64,000 nt of DNA. Source: Sepiola atlantica (Eukaryota; Mollusca; Cephalopoda; Sepiida; Sepiolidae). The translations under genes were made by a program, and so were the position numbers. Under the pieces are notes generated by a model. The model did no database searches. It saw nothing but the letters and a program-made list of their open reading frames with translations, and was not told the DNA's origin. Of this stretch, positions 35,606 to 46,555 are shown piece after piece. Every line of letters begins with the position of its first letter. The first letter of the stretch is position 1. The stretch lies in the NCBI GenBank assembly GCA_963556195.1, contig OY744531.1, forward strand, positions 100,144,623 through 100,208,622. The letters are read 5' to 3'.

Positions 35606-36255
35606 ATAAGTTTTTTAAATATTTAATAAGTTTTTTAAATATTTTATAAGTTTTAAAAGGATTTAATACGTTTTTTAAAGATTTGTTCAGTTTTTGATAG
35701 ATTTGATAAGTTTTAGAAAGATTTGATAAGTTATTGAAATATCTAATAAGTTTTTTAAAGATTTGATAAGTTTTTTAAAGATTTAATAAGTTTTTGAAGA
35801 ATTTGATCAATTTTTGAAAGATTAAATAAGTTATTGAAAGATTTAATAAGTTATTGAAACATTTGGTAAGTTTATGAAAGATGTAATAAGTTTTTGAAGA
35901 ATTTGATCAGTTTTTGACAGATTTAATAGGTTTTTGAAAGATTTGATTAGTTTTTTTTAGATTTAATAAGTTATTCAATAGTTTAATAAGTTTTTGAAAG
36001 ATTTAATCAGTTTTTGAAAGATTTGATCAGTTTTTGAAAGATTTAATAAGTTTTTGAAAGATTTAATAAGTTTTTGAAAGATTTGCTAAGTTTTTGAAAG
36101 ATTTGATAATTGATTGAAAGATTTGATAGGTTTTTGAAAGATTTGATCAGTTTTTTAAAGATTTAATAAGAAATTGAATGATTTAATAAGTTTTTTTTTA
36201 AGATTTGCTAAGTTATTGAAAGATTTGATAAGTTTTTGAAAGATTTGATAAGTTT
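35606..36255 (+). repeat. 20-bp minisatellite, about 31 copies
   Basis: Units of the type TAAGTTTTTGAAAGATTTGA with many substitutions; older-looking than the 8-22 kb satellite. Confidence 0.92.
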
Positions 36256-36261
36256 TGAACC

Positions 36262-36335
36262 ACCACTCCTGCACTGATAGGGGTAAAACCCCGAAACGAT
36301 ATCGTGTGTACGTGAACAAAAAACACTTTAATATT
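36262..36335 (+). ncRNA. decayed hammerhead motif, family B
   Basis: CTGATA (36,274-36,279) lacks one core G of CTGATGA. Stem II is a perfect GGGG/CCCC with loop TAAAA. GAAAC is at 36,293-36,297. Stem III ACGA/TCGT is intact, but the cleavage residue is G306 rather than C. TGCA/TGTA preserves stem I. Two core lesions predict an inactive copy. The 3' flank AAAAACACTTTAATATT matches the copy at 53.3 kb. Confidence 0.6.
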
Positions 36336-36351
36336 TAAGAACTTTTTATTG

Positions 36352-36354
<3 letters not shown>

Positions 36355-36422
<68 letters not shown>
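36355..36422. repeat. (CT)n(TA)n microsatellite
   Basis: CT then TA, abutting the left end of the palindromic element. Confidence 0.95.
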
Positions 36423-36426
<4 letters not shown>

Positions 36427-36806
36427 ATGGTAATAATCCAGGTGAAAAATATCCACAGGGTGGTAATCCAGAGAATTTTAACCGGGTTTATAAAAAGTGC
36501 TCAATATCAAAATAGAGCTTTATATATGATAGTTTTATTTACACAGACATGTACAAAATCTGCGACACTGGCATGTCGATGTTATCGATCAACAGTTACT
36601 ATAAACTGAGATCTCATCAGGCAGAGTTAGAATCCGATCTTAACCTCAGATCATATTTGGAGAGAACCTCCAAATATGATCTGAGGTTAAGATCGGATTC
36701 TAACTCTGCCTGATGAGATCTCAGTTTATAGTAACTGTTGATCGATAACATCGACATGCCAGTGTCGCAGATTTTGTACATGTCTGTGTAAATAAAACTA
36801 TCATAT
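36423..36806. mobile_element. palindromic element P, copy 4
   Basis: Left monomer complete (36,423-36,660, plus). Right inverted copy truncated at its outer end (36,667-36,805). The arms are essentially identical for about 130 bp, including GATAGTTTT/AAAACTATC, where the 3.2-kb copy has GATAATTTT/AAAATTATC on both arms. A short (TA)n follows. Confidence 0.85.
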
Positions 36807-37307
36807 ATATATATATATATATAATCCGTTTTTGGCATGAAATAAAAAAATTCCCTAGATTTGACAATAGAAAATAGCTTTATGGAAAACATAAATGCAT
36901 GTATAAATATAGGTGTTATTATGACTTTGATATTTCTAGCGTTTCTCCGCTCTTTATCAAAATATGGTGAAAACATTGATTTATTTATATACATAATTAT
37001 TATACGAAAGGTGAATTCAAAAACGTTAGTCGTTTCGTTTTCCAATGACACGAAATACATATCTTAGTTGTGCGATTGAGTTATGCTCTAAAAATCCACG
37101 TTATTCTTCTAATCAGCCGATCTAATTTACACGATGTGTTCGTACACACCGTAAACTCGTATGTAAATTGCATAGCAGATATATAGGTGATTTTACTTCT
37201 ATATAATCCATAAGATCCATAGATGTTACGTGACTTTTTAGTTATGCATCGATTTTCTAATGAAATCAAGGTGAAACAAATGATGGTTGTAAATAAAACG
37301 GCCACGA

Positions 37308-37445
37308 GCCTGGCCAGTACTAAATGGGTGACCATTTAGGAATACCAGGTGCTGTATGTCCTCTCTGCTTATCTCGGCATTGTTTCCAGTCGTCTTGTAC
37401 TGCTACTTGTCATTGGAATTAAGCAATGCCGACACGGGAGAGCGG
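37308..37445 (+). pseudogene. decayed 5S rRNA-derived tandem pieces
   Basis: 37,313-37,362 matches the 3' half of 5S rRNA: CAGTACTAAATGGGTGACCA and GGAATACCAGGTGCTGTA correspond to the C-box region and 3' stem. After about 10 bp, 37,375-37,440 resembles the first part of another copy, with GGAATTAAGCAATGCCGAC against the 5S GAAGTTAAGCAACGTCGGG (A box). Order and spacing suggest two degenerate tandem 5S units or a 5S-headed (SINE3-like) element. Substitutions in conserved stems exclude a working gene. Confidence 0.6.
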
Positions 37446-37521
37446 GTGTTGGTGGTTGTGCAACCCTTGCAATTACAAATTGACGCGCGGGGCACTCATA
37501 CATCGAAATCGACGGGAGAGT

Positions 37522-37567
<46 letters not shown>

Positions 37568-37576
37568 ATATTTTTT

Positions 37577-37695
37577 ATATAAATATTTGGTACTTGTGCA
37601 GATTATAACCCAAGCTAACCTTTACCCTAGCCCTAATCGACGCCAAGTCTAATTTTAGCTTGATGCCTAATCTGCATAAATACCAAATATTTATT
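37577..37695. repeat. short palindrome
   Basis: AAATATTTGGTA, GCAGATTA and AAGCTAA recur in inverted order and orientation as TTAGCTT, TAATCTGC and TACCAAATATTT, separated by small mismatched loops. The centre contains CCTTTACCCTAGCCCTAA, a degenerate telomere-like stretch. Confidence 0.6.
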
Positions 37696-37818
37696 ATTTT
37701 TACGAGTTTACGGTGTGTACGAACACATGATGTAAATTAGATTGAGGGATAAAAGCACTCTTTCTCTAAATAAGATAATATAAGCATTTAGAAATAGTAA
37801 AGAGTCGTTATTATTTTT

Positions 37819-37925
37819 ACCTACAGGCACATGTGTTTCATGCTTACACAATCTTCAGTGTAGAAGATGATTATTAGTGCCGGTCGAAGGATTCGAACCC
37901 AGTTGCAAAGCTACCTTTGGCTCTG
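37819..37925 (-). mobile_element. tRNA-like SINE fragment with family B hammerhead motif
   Basis: Minus strand: B box GGTTCGAATCC (37,889-37,899), then core CTGAAGA (37,852-37,858), GAAAC (37,835-37,839) and TGTAGGT as the stem I strand, pairing with CTACA. Stem III is CAC/GTG. The cleavage triplet is GCC instead of GUC, so U16.1 is lost. The tRNA 5' half is replaced by GA-rich sequence leading into the (GAT)n array. Confidence 0.6.
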
Positions 37926-37926
37926 C

Positions 37927-38556
<630 letters not shown>

Positions 38557-38690
38557 CAAAATGAGGGACAAAGGTTTTTAATGCTCGGCTTCCATTTTGC
38601 TTTCATATATTTGTGAAATATAATTGAAGCTTATTAAAAATGCATGTATTAAACAGAAATTACGTTTACAACATTTTATAACACATTGTC

Positions 38691-39065
38691 CGGGATCAAA
38701 GTGTAGTATCTGTTTCGATGGATACTACACCCCATAGACTGGTATTGTCTTGGCCTTCGGGGCTTGATTTACGCCTGTCTATGGGTCTGTCCTGTGCAGT
38801 TCTAGGAGGTCCACCCTCCCAGGCTTTGCCTCCCCTCTTTGGGGGAGGAGTAAGTGTATTGCTTACTGACTGAGGCGCCCCTACCGGGGAATGCCGACGG
38901 GGCTGCCCAGGCAATTTTTAATCGCCAGAGTGCTCACCTTTTCGAGCGTTGGCTTTTCAAGTCCAACTTTCTGACCCGACCGTGAGTCACATCTTACCTT
39001 GTGGGAGTAAGATAAAAATGGCCTTGTGCCTAACCTTCTGAAAAAGAGGTAAATAATACATTTGC
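38691..39065 (+). mobile_element. U2 snRNA-headed SINE, copy c
   Basis: The head is 5'-truncated and begins at GATCAAAGTGTAGTATCTGT. The body and CTTGTGCCTAACCTT tail are complete, ending AGGTAAATAATAC. Target-site duplication TAACACATT(G/C)TC flanks it at 38,679-38,690 and 39,066-39,077 with one mismatch. Confidence 0.88.
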
Positions 39066-39225
39066 TAACACATTCTCAAAGTGTTTCCGTTTGACCCTCA
39101 CCTCAAATTGACATGCAGCAAAACGAATCCTAGCAGAACACCAGCAAGGAACGTTTACCAGTTTCATTTAGCGTTTCAATTATCTTGTGGCCGTAGTGGG
39201 GATAGTTCCCATCTTCAAATCCATT

Positions 39226-39960
39226 TGTATAAAAGTATCGAACGAGATCAACTTCCATCTTCACATTTGTATAAAAGTATCGAACGAGATCAACTTCCAT
39301 CTTCACATTTGTATAAAAGTATCGAACGAGATCAACTTCCATCTTCACATTTGTATAAAAGTATCGAACGAGATCAACTTCCATCTTCACATTTGTATAA
39401 AAGTATCGAACGAGATCAACTTCCATCTTCACATTTGTATAAAAGTATCGAACGAGATCAACTTCCATCTTCACATTTGTATAAAAGTATCGAACAAGAT
39501 CAACTTCCATCTTCACATTTGTATAAAAGTATCGAACGAGATCAACTTCCATCTTCACATTTGTATAAAAGTATCGAACGAGATCAACTTCCATCTTCAC
39601 ATTCATTTGTATAAAAGTATCGAACAAGATCAACTTCCATCTTCACATTTGTATAAAAGTATCGAACGAGATCAACTTCCATCTTCACATTCATTTGTAT
39701 AAAAGTATCGAACGAGATCAACTTCCATCTTCACATTCATTTGTATAAAAGTATCGAACAAGATCAACTTCCATCTTCACATTTGTATAAAAGTATCGAA
39801 CGAGATCAACTTCCATCTTCACATTCATTTGTATAAAAGTATCGAACGAGATCAACTTCCATCTTCACATTTGTATAAAAGTATCGAACGAGATCAACTT
39901 CCATCTTCACATTTGTATAAAAGTATCGAACGAGATCAACTTCCATCTTCACATTCATTA
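39226..39960 (+). repeat. 42/46-bp minisatellite, 17 copies
   Basis: Units contain TATAAAAGTATCGAACGAGA and TCAACTTCCATCTTCACATT. Twelve of the 16 steps are 42 bp and four are 46 bp because of an extra CATT. Unit starts run from 39,250 to 39,938. Since 42 is divisible by three, long frames are open on both strands; the two shifts to 46 bp and the non-coding flanks argue against a gene. Confidence 0.95.
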
Positions 39961-40196
39961 AGAAGTTAAGAATAGACGCAGAACACAATCATAAAATTGA
40001 TCAAATCTGCCATAAAAAAATCAATTTATCATTTTTACAGCTTAAAGTAAGTATTTGTTTTTGTTCTGGGGCATCCTGTATATAAATGTATATTTCTTAT
40101 ATTCAACATTTAAAATTAGTTCATGGAATAGTGGATAAGCATGTCAACAGACTAGTCAAAATAAGGACAAAAACACATCATTAAATTTGAACCCAG

Positions 40197-40322
40197 ATAT
40201 TTCGGTCAATTCGTTCGACCATATTCATTTGGTAAAAATAAGCTTTATTAAGCAGAACTAAACAAAATAGAGCTTATTTTTACGAAATGAATATGGTCGA
40301 ACGAATTGTCCGAAATACCTTG
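40197..40322. mobile_element. fold-back (hairpin) element, 50-bp arms
   Basis: ATATTTCGGTCAATTCGTTC (40,197) and the following TGGTAAAAATAAGCT are repeated inverted up to about 40,322, around a roughly 20-bp loop. Mismatches are few. No coding capacity. A target-site duplication is not obvious. Confidence 0.65.
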
Positions 40323-40464
40323 GTACAGTTTTAATAGTGTGTTTGCGTTCTTTATTTCTACTCGTCTTTTCCTGTGCTTGTCCAGTATTCCATAAACTAA
40401 TGTTCAACATTTGAAACGAAATAAACGGGGATAAATGTGTGCCAATCATATTTTTAATAAAACA

Positions 40465-40742
40465 AAAAATCACATATCTATGAACAGCGTCTCACTATGC
40501 ATACGAAACATGATGGAACGCAGTGACGTCACACTGTATGCCTTTGAAAACAAAAAATCACATATCTATGAACAGCGTCTCACTATGCGTACGAAACATG
40601 ATGGAACGCAGTGACGTCACACTGTATGCCTTTGAAAACAAAAAATCACATATCTATGAACAGCGTCTCACTATGCATACGAAACATGATGGAACGCAGT
40701 GACGTCACACTGTATGCCTTTGAAAAACAAAAATCACATATC
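40465..40742 (+). repeat. 91-bp tandem repeat, three copies plus a split fourth
   Basis: Each unit contains CAAAAAATCACATATCTATG, then GCGTCTCACTATGCATACGA and GGAACGCAGTGACGTCACAC. The fourth unit is interrupted by the U2-headed element and resumes at 41,076-41,155. TGACGTCA in each unit is a CRE-type palindrome, which may be coincidental. Confidence 0.9.
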
Positions 40743-40753
40743 TATGAAGTGTC

Positions 40754-41075
40754 CAAACTCTCCTTTTGGCTAAGATCAAAGTGTAGTATCTGTTCCGATG
40801 GATACTGCACGCCTGTCCTGTGCAGTCCTAGGAGGTCCACCCTCCCAGGCTTCGCCTCCCCTCTTTGGGGAGGAGTAAGTTTATTGCTTACTGTCTGAGG
40901 CGCCCCTACCGGGGAATGCCGACGGGGCTGCCCAGGCAATTTTTAAATGGCCAGAGTGCTCACCTCTCGAGCGCTGGCTTTTAACCCCACTTTCTCGACC
41001 CAAGCTGTGGTCACATCTTACTTGTGGGAGTAAGATAAAACTGGCCTTGTGCCTAACTCCGGGAGGAGTAAATAA
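40754..41075 (+). mobile_element. U2 snRNA-headed SINE, copy d, with 16-bp TSD
   Basis: A perfect 16-bp target-site duplication, ATATCTATGAAGTGTC, flanks it at 40,738-40,753 and 41,076-41,091. It sits inside a unit of the 91-bp tandem repeat, so both edges are exact. The 5' end (CAAACTCTCCTTTTGG) falls within a few bases of the U2 transcription start. CCTTTTGGCTAAGATCAAAG continues to ATCTGTTC, matching U2 with one extra A. The body lacks about 50 bp present in the 22-23 kb copies (between GATACTGCAC and CCTGTCCTGTGCAG). Tail GAGTAAATAAAT. U2 genes are normally Pol II genes with external promoters, so how new copies are transcribed is unclear. Confidence 0.92.
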
Positions 41076-41498
41076 ATATCTATGAAGTGTCTCACTATGC
41101 ATACGAAACATGATGGAACGCAGTGACGTCACACTGTATGCCTTTGAAAAACAAAATATCGTTAATTTTCTCTAAGTTCGCTTTTGTACTCAGTTTGAAT
41201 TTGTATTCAAATGAAAAGGGACGTTAAGGATTTATTAATACACTTTTGATAATCGGAAAGCCCGTGAAACTGCAGTGGAGTGTGAAGTTAAGCCACAGTT
41301 TTCGTTGTTGTTTTTTTGTTTTGTTTTTTTCTTTTAAACATTTAGTCTTTTTTTTGTTGTTGTCTTTCTTTTGTTTGTTTATTTGTTGTTTTATGGTGAT
41401 CGCGTCGTCACTGGTCCATTGCTGAAATTAAAGACATGAATTCTATTTGTATATGTTTTCTGCTTGGATGTAAGTCATGCCGACAGTTTATGTGGAAA

Positions 41499-41501
41499 CT
41501 T

Positions 41502-41539
<38 letters not shown>

Positions 41540-41545
41540 ATTATT
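41499..41545. repeat. (TTG)n(TTA)n microsatellite
   Basis: TTG trinucleotides passing into TTA. Poly-A of about 27 bp lies at 41,697-41,724. Confidence 0.95.
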
Positions 41546-41692
41546 ACCATTTTTTTGTAATAATATTCATCCATGCGGTTAATATAAATAAACGATTTGT
41601 TTTTATTTGTTTGTTTTTAGCTTCGACTTTTTTTGAAGAGAAACGTTGATTTAAATAACGAAAAAGAGAAAGTAAAGAGATAAATATCAAAA

Positions 41693-41726
<34 letters not shown>

Positions 41727-41729
41727 TAT

Positions 41730-42390
41730 GAACCTTATCAAAATGTGCCCACGTGACGGACAGATGAAATGGCGTTTCCACACTAAACTGCCCTGCGTAC
41801 CATAACGCACCGAAAACAAAAAACAGATGTCTCTCCTTGGCCGGCCACGCGACCTTAGAACGCCTCCGACCGACCGTGATGCAAACGCTTGCAACACATT
41901 ATCAATCGACATGCTATTACTTTTTCTTTTCCCTCTCTTTATTCAAATCTTTTTATACCGTTATTTATGTATTTTTATTCGCCATCAACTTAGCTGTCTT
42001 TTTATGCAACAGTCTTATCCACCAAACACAACCGCACGCCCCCCCCCCTCACACCCGCAAATGGCCAGGCGTTCCCCGGCCATCGGTCAATCAATCCACC
42101 AGCAATGGACGAATAAACACACATCAAACGGAATAAACATGGATGGCTATCAAAATGGAATGTGGCCGGTGGTCGCTTTGATGTCGCCATGCAGGTTGTA
42201 TTGGACGTGCGACATTGTTCTTTTATGAGTTTTCCACTGCTTGCTGGATAACAAACGGTAAAAAATGGTCGCGCCAAAAGAAACGCTGATAACAAGACGG
42301 GCGAAAGGAAGCAAGACAAAAACAAAATGGCGGTTTCAATGGTGGAAAAGACGAGTTTGCGAGTCCGGAAACGAAAAATAAAAAGGAAAC
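41730..42390. other. unassigned, less AT-rich, non-repetitive stretch
   Basis: Overlapping open frames of 99-133 codons occur in two frames, but I recognise no domain and codon content looks arbitrary. CAAAATGGCGG at 42,323 could be a start context; the frame after it closes in about 30 codons at the pyrimidine tract. A promoter or first exon is possible but unsupported. Confidence 0.3.
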
Positions 42391-44060
42391 TTCATTCTCT
42401 TCATCGCTTTCTTTTCTTATTCTTCTAGATAATTTTTCTTTCTTGGTTTAATTTTCATCTTCTTCTTCTTCTTCTTCTTCTTTTTCTTCTTCTTCTTCTT
42501 TTTCTTCTTCTTCTTCTTTTTTCTCTGTTTCTTTATCTTTCCTTTTCTTTAATTACTTTCCTTCTGTCATCTTACATTCTTTTTCTCTTTTTCTTCTCTC
42601 TTTAATTCTTTTTTCTTCTTCTTCTTCTTCTTCTTCTTTTTTCTCTGTTTCTTTATCTTTCCTTTTCTTTAATTACTTTCCTTCTGTCATCTTACATTCT
42701 TTTTCTCTTTTTCTTCTCTCTTTAATTCTTTTTTCTTCTTCTTCTTCTTCTTCTTCTTCTTCTTTTTTCTCTGTTTCTTTATCTTTCCTTTTCTTTAATT
42801 ACTATCCTTCTGTCATCTTACATTCTTTTTCTCTTTTTCTTCTCTCTTTAATTCTTTTTTCTTCTTCTTCTTCTTCTTCTTCTTCTTCTTCTTCTTCTTC
42901 TCTCATTTTCCAAATCTCGTTTTTCTTATTAATCGAGACACATTCTCTCCCCCCCCCAACCTCGGCCATCGATCATCTTTATCTTTCTTTTTTCTTTCTC
43001 TTTTTGATTAGTTTCTTGCTAAATTACTTTTTTACTTATTGTTCTTTTCTCGGGGGTTATCTTCCGTTTCTTCTTATTTTCTTATTTCTTTTTTCCTAAA
43101 TGTTTTTCTTTTGTTCTTTCTTACTTTCATTTTCATCATCTTCCTTTACTTCTTCTTATCTTATTCTCTCTATCTTTTTATTTTCTTTTATCCGTACTTT
43201 CTTTCTCTCTCCCTATCTTCTTCTTCCTTTGTCCCTCTCTCTATTTATCCTTTCCTTTTCTCCCATCACTTTATTTCTTTTTCTTTCTTTCTTTTTTTCC
43301 TTCTTTCTTTCTTTCTTTCTCATTGTCTATGTGTCTTTTCTTTCTTATTTTCTTTCTTTCTTTCTTACTCATAAATATATTAGCTTTCTCTTTCTTTTCC
43401 CACTGTATTGAATTATTTCTTTCATTATGTCTCTCTTTCTACTTTCTGCTTTCTGCATTCATCCGTTTTCTTTTTTCTCTTTCTCCTGTTTTCAATTATT
43501 TCGCTTCTTTCTTTCTTTTTCTCCTTTCTATTTTTCTTTATTTCTTTTCTTTTCTTTCCTTTATTTTTTCTAAGGATCTTTTCTCAAAGATTTTCTTTCT
43601 ATTTCTACCATCGCTGTTGTCTTCTCTTTTTCAATTCTATCATTTTTTTCTCATTTCCTTCTTTCTAATCATACTATTCTTTTTCCTTTTTTGCATTCTC
43701 TTTCTTTCTGATTAAAATTCTGTCACTTCTTTCATTTTTCTTTTCTTTCTTTCTTTTTTCTTTCTCATGAGAAACAGAAAATTGATCAATTTTTTTCTTC
43801 CTGTTTTAAAGTATTTATTTTCTCTTTGTTTGTCTGTCTGTTTTTTCTCTCATTTTCTCTCTTTTCTTTAAAAATTTTTTCGTTCTTTCTTTCTTTCATT
43901 TTTCTTTCTTTTCTTTTCTTTTCTTTCTTTCTTTCTTTCTTTCTTTCTTTCATAAAAGCTTATTTATCCTTTCCTTTTCTCCCATCATTTTCTTTCTTTC
44001 ATCCTTCTTTCTTTCTCTCATTTTCAAAATCTCCTTTACCTCATTAATGTCTCATCGCTC
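42390..44060 (+). repeat. 1.6-kb polypyrimidine tract with a 120-126 bp triplication
   Basis: The plus strand is dominated by CTT, CTTT and TTTC motifs. At 42,521, 42,641 and 42,767 a 120-126 bp unit starts (TTCTCTGTTTCTTTATCTTT) and is separated by (CTT)n runs that lengthen from copy to copy. Hydrophobic Phe/Ser/Leu open frames across 43.0-44.05 kb are composition artefacts. Confidence 0.9.
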
Positions 44061-44680
44061 TCATTTCATTTTCTTTCTCTTTATTTCGTTCGCTTCTCGC
44101 TTTAGCGCGCCTTTTTTCTTCTTTCCAGTCGCACCACGGCTCATCGCCGCCATGAAGCTGATCACGCCGGTTTTTCAATGGCCTCTGCTGATGCGTGCAC
44201 CCGACGATTTCGCCCCGGTGTCACGCCATGCCTCACGACGCCGACAGCGGGGTGAACCCCTTAGATCTGCATATCGAACCCAGAACAGAAATAAATACCA
44301 ATTGGCCAAAGCAAGGGACGCCGAACAGAATGACCAATTGACAGGTGCAAACAAATCGTTCATCATACGTGCGTGTGTTTATTTGCCGCTTCGATGATTG
44401 CTCGATCGCCATGTTGTGCTACAAGAGACGGTTTCAGCTGCCGTTGCACAAATACAAATATGCATGCGTAATAAACGACACGACGGCGCGATATAGATTA
44501 GCAAGCTTTATCAGTGTTTATCAAATACAAATGTTATATATTCCTTCGTTCACGTCTGGCTGGTTTTATCTGGCCTCCACGTGTGGACCGCGTATCCATC
44601 GTGAAAACTATTTCTCCTCACAAGAAGATGTTCTTCAAGAAAGACGACTGCAAAGAACGTTACATTCTCCCCCCCTCCTG
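44061..44680. other. unassigned GC-richer sequence
   Basis: Follows the pyrimidine tract. It contains AGTCGCACCACGGCTCATCG and CACGCCATGCCTCACGACGC. Two open frames of about 115 codons overlap; neither has a recognisable motif. Confidence 0.35.
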
Positions 44681-44689
44681 CGCCTAACA

Positions 44690-45338
44690 TAAAACGGGAT
44701 TTCCATGAACACAGTTTGTTGCCAAGAACTTCCCATCTGTGTAACACGTTTTTGTTTTTACTTTTGTTCGCCCCAAACAAGACATATTGCCACTGAAGCG
44801 TAATTGGTTACTATTATAAGGACCAGATGTATAAGGGGCAACCTGGTAGAGGAGTTGGGCAGAAAGATGTTCTTTCATATTACATTTAAATTTCTGCATG
44901 GTACGGGTAAGAAACTTTCCAGCATCTAGGGAGCTCTACGGTGAAAGGGGTGGGATTTTGCTGCTTGTCGGGTGAGTTGGCGGTATTAACGTTGAGGGTG
45001 TACAAGTGCAGTGAGTTCAACGAACCACATTCAGGGGAAATACTTGTAAAATTTTTTTTTTTTTGCAACCTTTCAAAGAGGAAATAGCTAGTGGTTGGTG
45101 CACCAGCCCAGATATGGCAACAATGCTCAATGTACGGGCAAATATTGACTATATTGAGATATAGGATACTGGCAGGTGTGAGAAGTTTTCTAGCCCAGTA
45201 GAGGGGGTCTACTTTCTTTGCAGCAGACTTGGCAGCATCTTTTATGTACTTATTCCACTTCCTGTTGTGTGAGAATGCTAGACCCAGGAGTTTAAACGTT
45301 GGACTCTCGGGATGAGTGTTATCAGCCATGGCAATCAA
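44690..45338 (-). pseudogene. non-LTR retrotransposon RT C-terminal region
   Basis: The minus-strand frame from 45,338 carries FKLLGLAFSHNRKWNKYIKD, AAKSAAKKVDPLYWARKLLT, ILYLNIVNICPYIEHCCHIW and FERLQKK. This is the thumb and post-RT segment of CR1/jockey-like LINEs (YCCHIWAGA block). The frame ends at 44,886 after FTVELPRCWKVSYPYHA. A separate frame then gives QKFKCNMKEHLSAQ, matching the usual last FK segment; the FFPRT...NSLP part between them is deleted. A broken, 5'-truncated LINE. The poly-T near 45,050 causes a KKK run. Confidence 0.75.
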
Positions 45339-45346
45339 TGGTTGTA

Positions 45347-46135
45347 AAATGTTTCTTATAGTAAATGTTTCTTATAGTAAATGTTTCTTATAGTTAATGT
45401 TTCTTATAGTTAATGTTTCTTATAGTAAATGTTTCTTATAGTAAATGTTTCTTATAGTAAATGTTTCTTATGGTAAATGTTTCTTATAGTTAATGTTTCT
45501 TATAGTAAAATGTTTCTTATAGTAAATGTTTCTTATAGTAAATGTTTCTTATAGTAAATGTTTCTTATAGTTAATGTTTCTTATAGTAAAATGTTTCTTA
45601 TAGTAAATGTTTCTTATAGTAAAATGTTTCTTATAGTAAATGTTTCTTATAGTAAATGTTTCTTATAGTAAATTGTTTCTTATAGTAAATGTTTCTTATA
45701 GTAAAATGTTTCTTATAGTAAATGTTTCTTATAGTAAATGTTTCTTATAGTAAATTGTTTCTTATAGTAAATGTTTCTTATAGTAAATGTTTCTTATCGT
45801 AAAATGTTTCTTATAGTAAATGTTTCTTATAGTAAATTGTTTCTTATAGTAAATGTTTCTTATAGTAAATTGTTTCTTATAGTAAAATGTTTCTTATAGT
45901 AAAATGTTTCTTATAGTAAATGTTTCTTATAGTAAAATGTTTCTTATAGTAAATGTTTCTTATAGTAAAATTTTTCTTATAGTAAATGTTTCTTATAGTA
46001 AATGTTTCTTATAGTAAATTGTTTCTTATAGTAAAATGTTTCTTATAATAAATGTTTCTTATAGTAAATGTTTCTTATAGTAAAATGTTTCTAATAGTAA
46101 ATGTTTCTTATAGTTCTTATGTTGAAAATGTTTCT
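45347..46135 (+). repeat. 16/17-bp minisatellite, about 48 copies
   Basis: ATGTTTCTTATAGTAA units, with an extra A or T in some. It starts at the edge of the LINE fragment. Confidence 0.95.
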
Positions 46136-46555
46136 TATACTTGTTTATGCCACGAAATAGATTTCCTAAGCGCTGCAACATGGTCATCTTCAAATTTAAT
46201 GTCAATAAACATGTTATTAACCGTTCTCATTGGTTATCAAATTTTATTTATTCTGTTCATTATTTTTAAATCTGCTCATAATATTCATCATTATGCAACG
46301 ACAAATCTATTTCATTAACCCTTATACTCGAATGGCTTTAGCCTTGATAAGTGCTGCCTCATAAGTAAATGCAACAAGATTATCCAGACTTCAAAGATAT
46401 TTTTTCTTTATCCTTACAGCAATCTATGAAGGTCCTTTCAAAAATTCCTTTCCAGGTTGTTCATGACGGCAGAGGCCCAACATGGTAAAGAAAACAATAT
46501 GTACATATATTACTCTAGCGTTTCCGTTGTAGTTGTTGTTCTTTACAAATTGTCT
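46136..46555. other. unassigned AT-rich sequence
   Basis: No repeat or coding homology recognised. Confidence 0.4.

Larger units (their letters stand above)
37127..37741. mobile_element. inverted-repeat-bounded segment
   Basis: About 40 bp at 37,127-37,166 (CTAATTTACACGATGTGTTC...) recur inverted at 37,700-37,741. Inside lie 5S rRNA-like pieces, a (TA)n run (37,527-37,565) and a second palindrome at 37,577-37,695. It could be a non-autonomous DNA element with nested insertions. No transposase. Confidence 0.5.

Noticed and set aside
39081..39702. Long open frames on both strands over the 42/46-bp minisatellite
   Set aside because: They exist because the unit length is a multiple of three and lacks stops. 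Both strands and two frames are open at once, and the 46-bp units shift the frame.
41827..42325. Protein-coding gene in the GC-richer stretch
   Set aside because: Several overlapping frames of similar length on both strands, none with a known motif or convincing start context.
43039..44047. Series of hydrophobic Phe/Ser/Leu open frames that look like membrane proteins
   Set aside because: Produced by the polypyrimidine composition; frames overlap and have no conserved motif.
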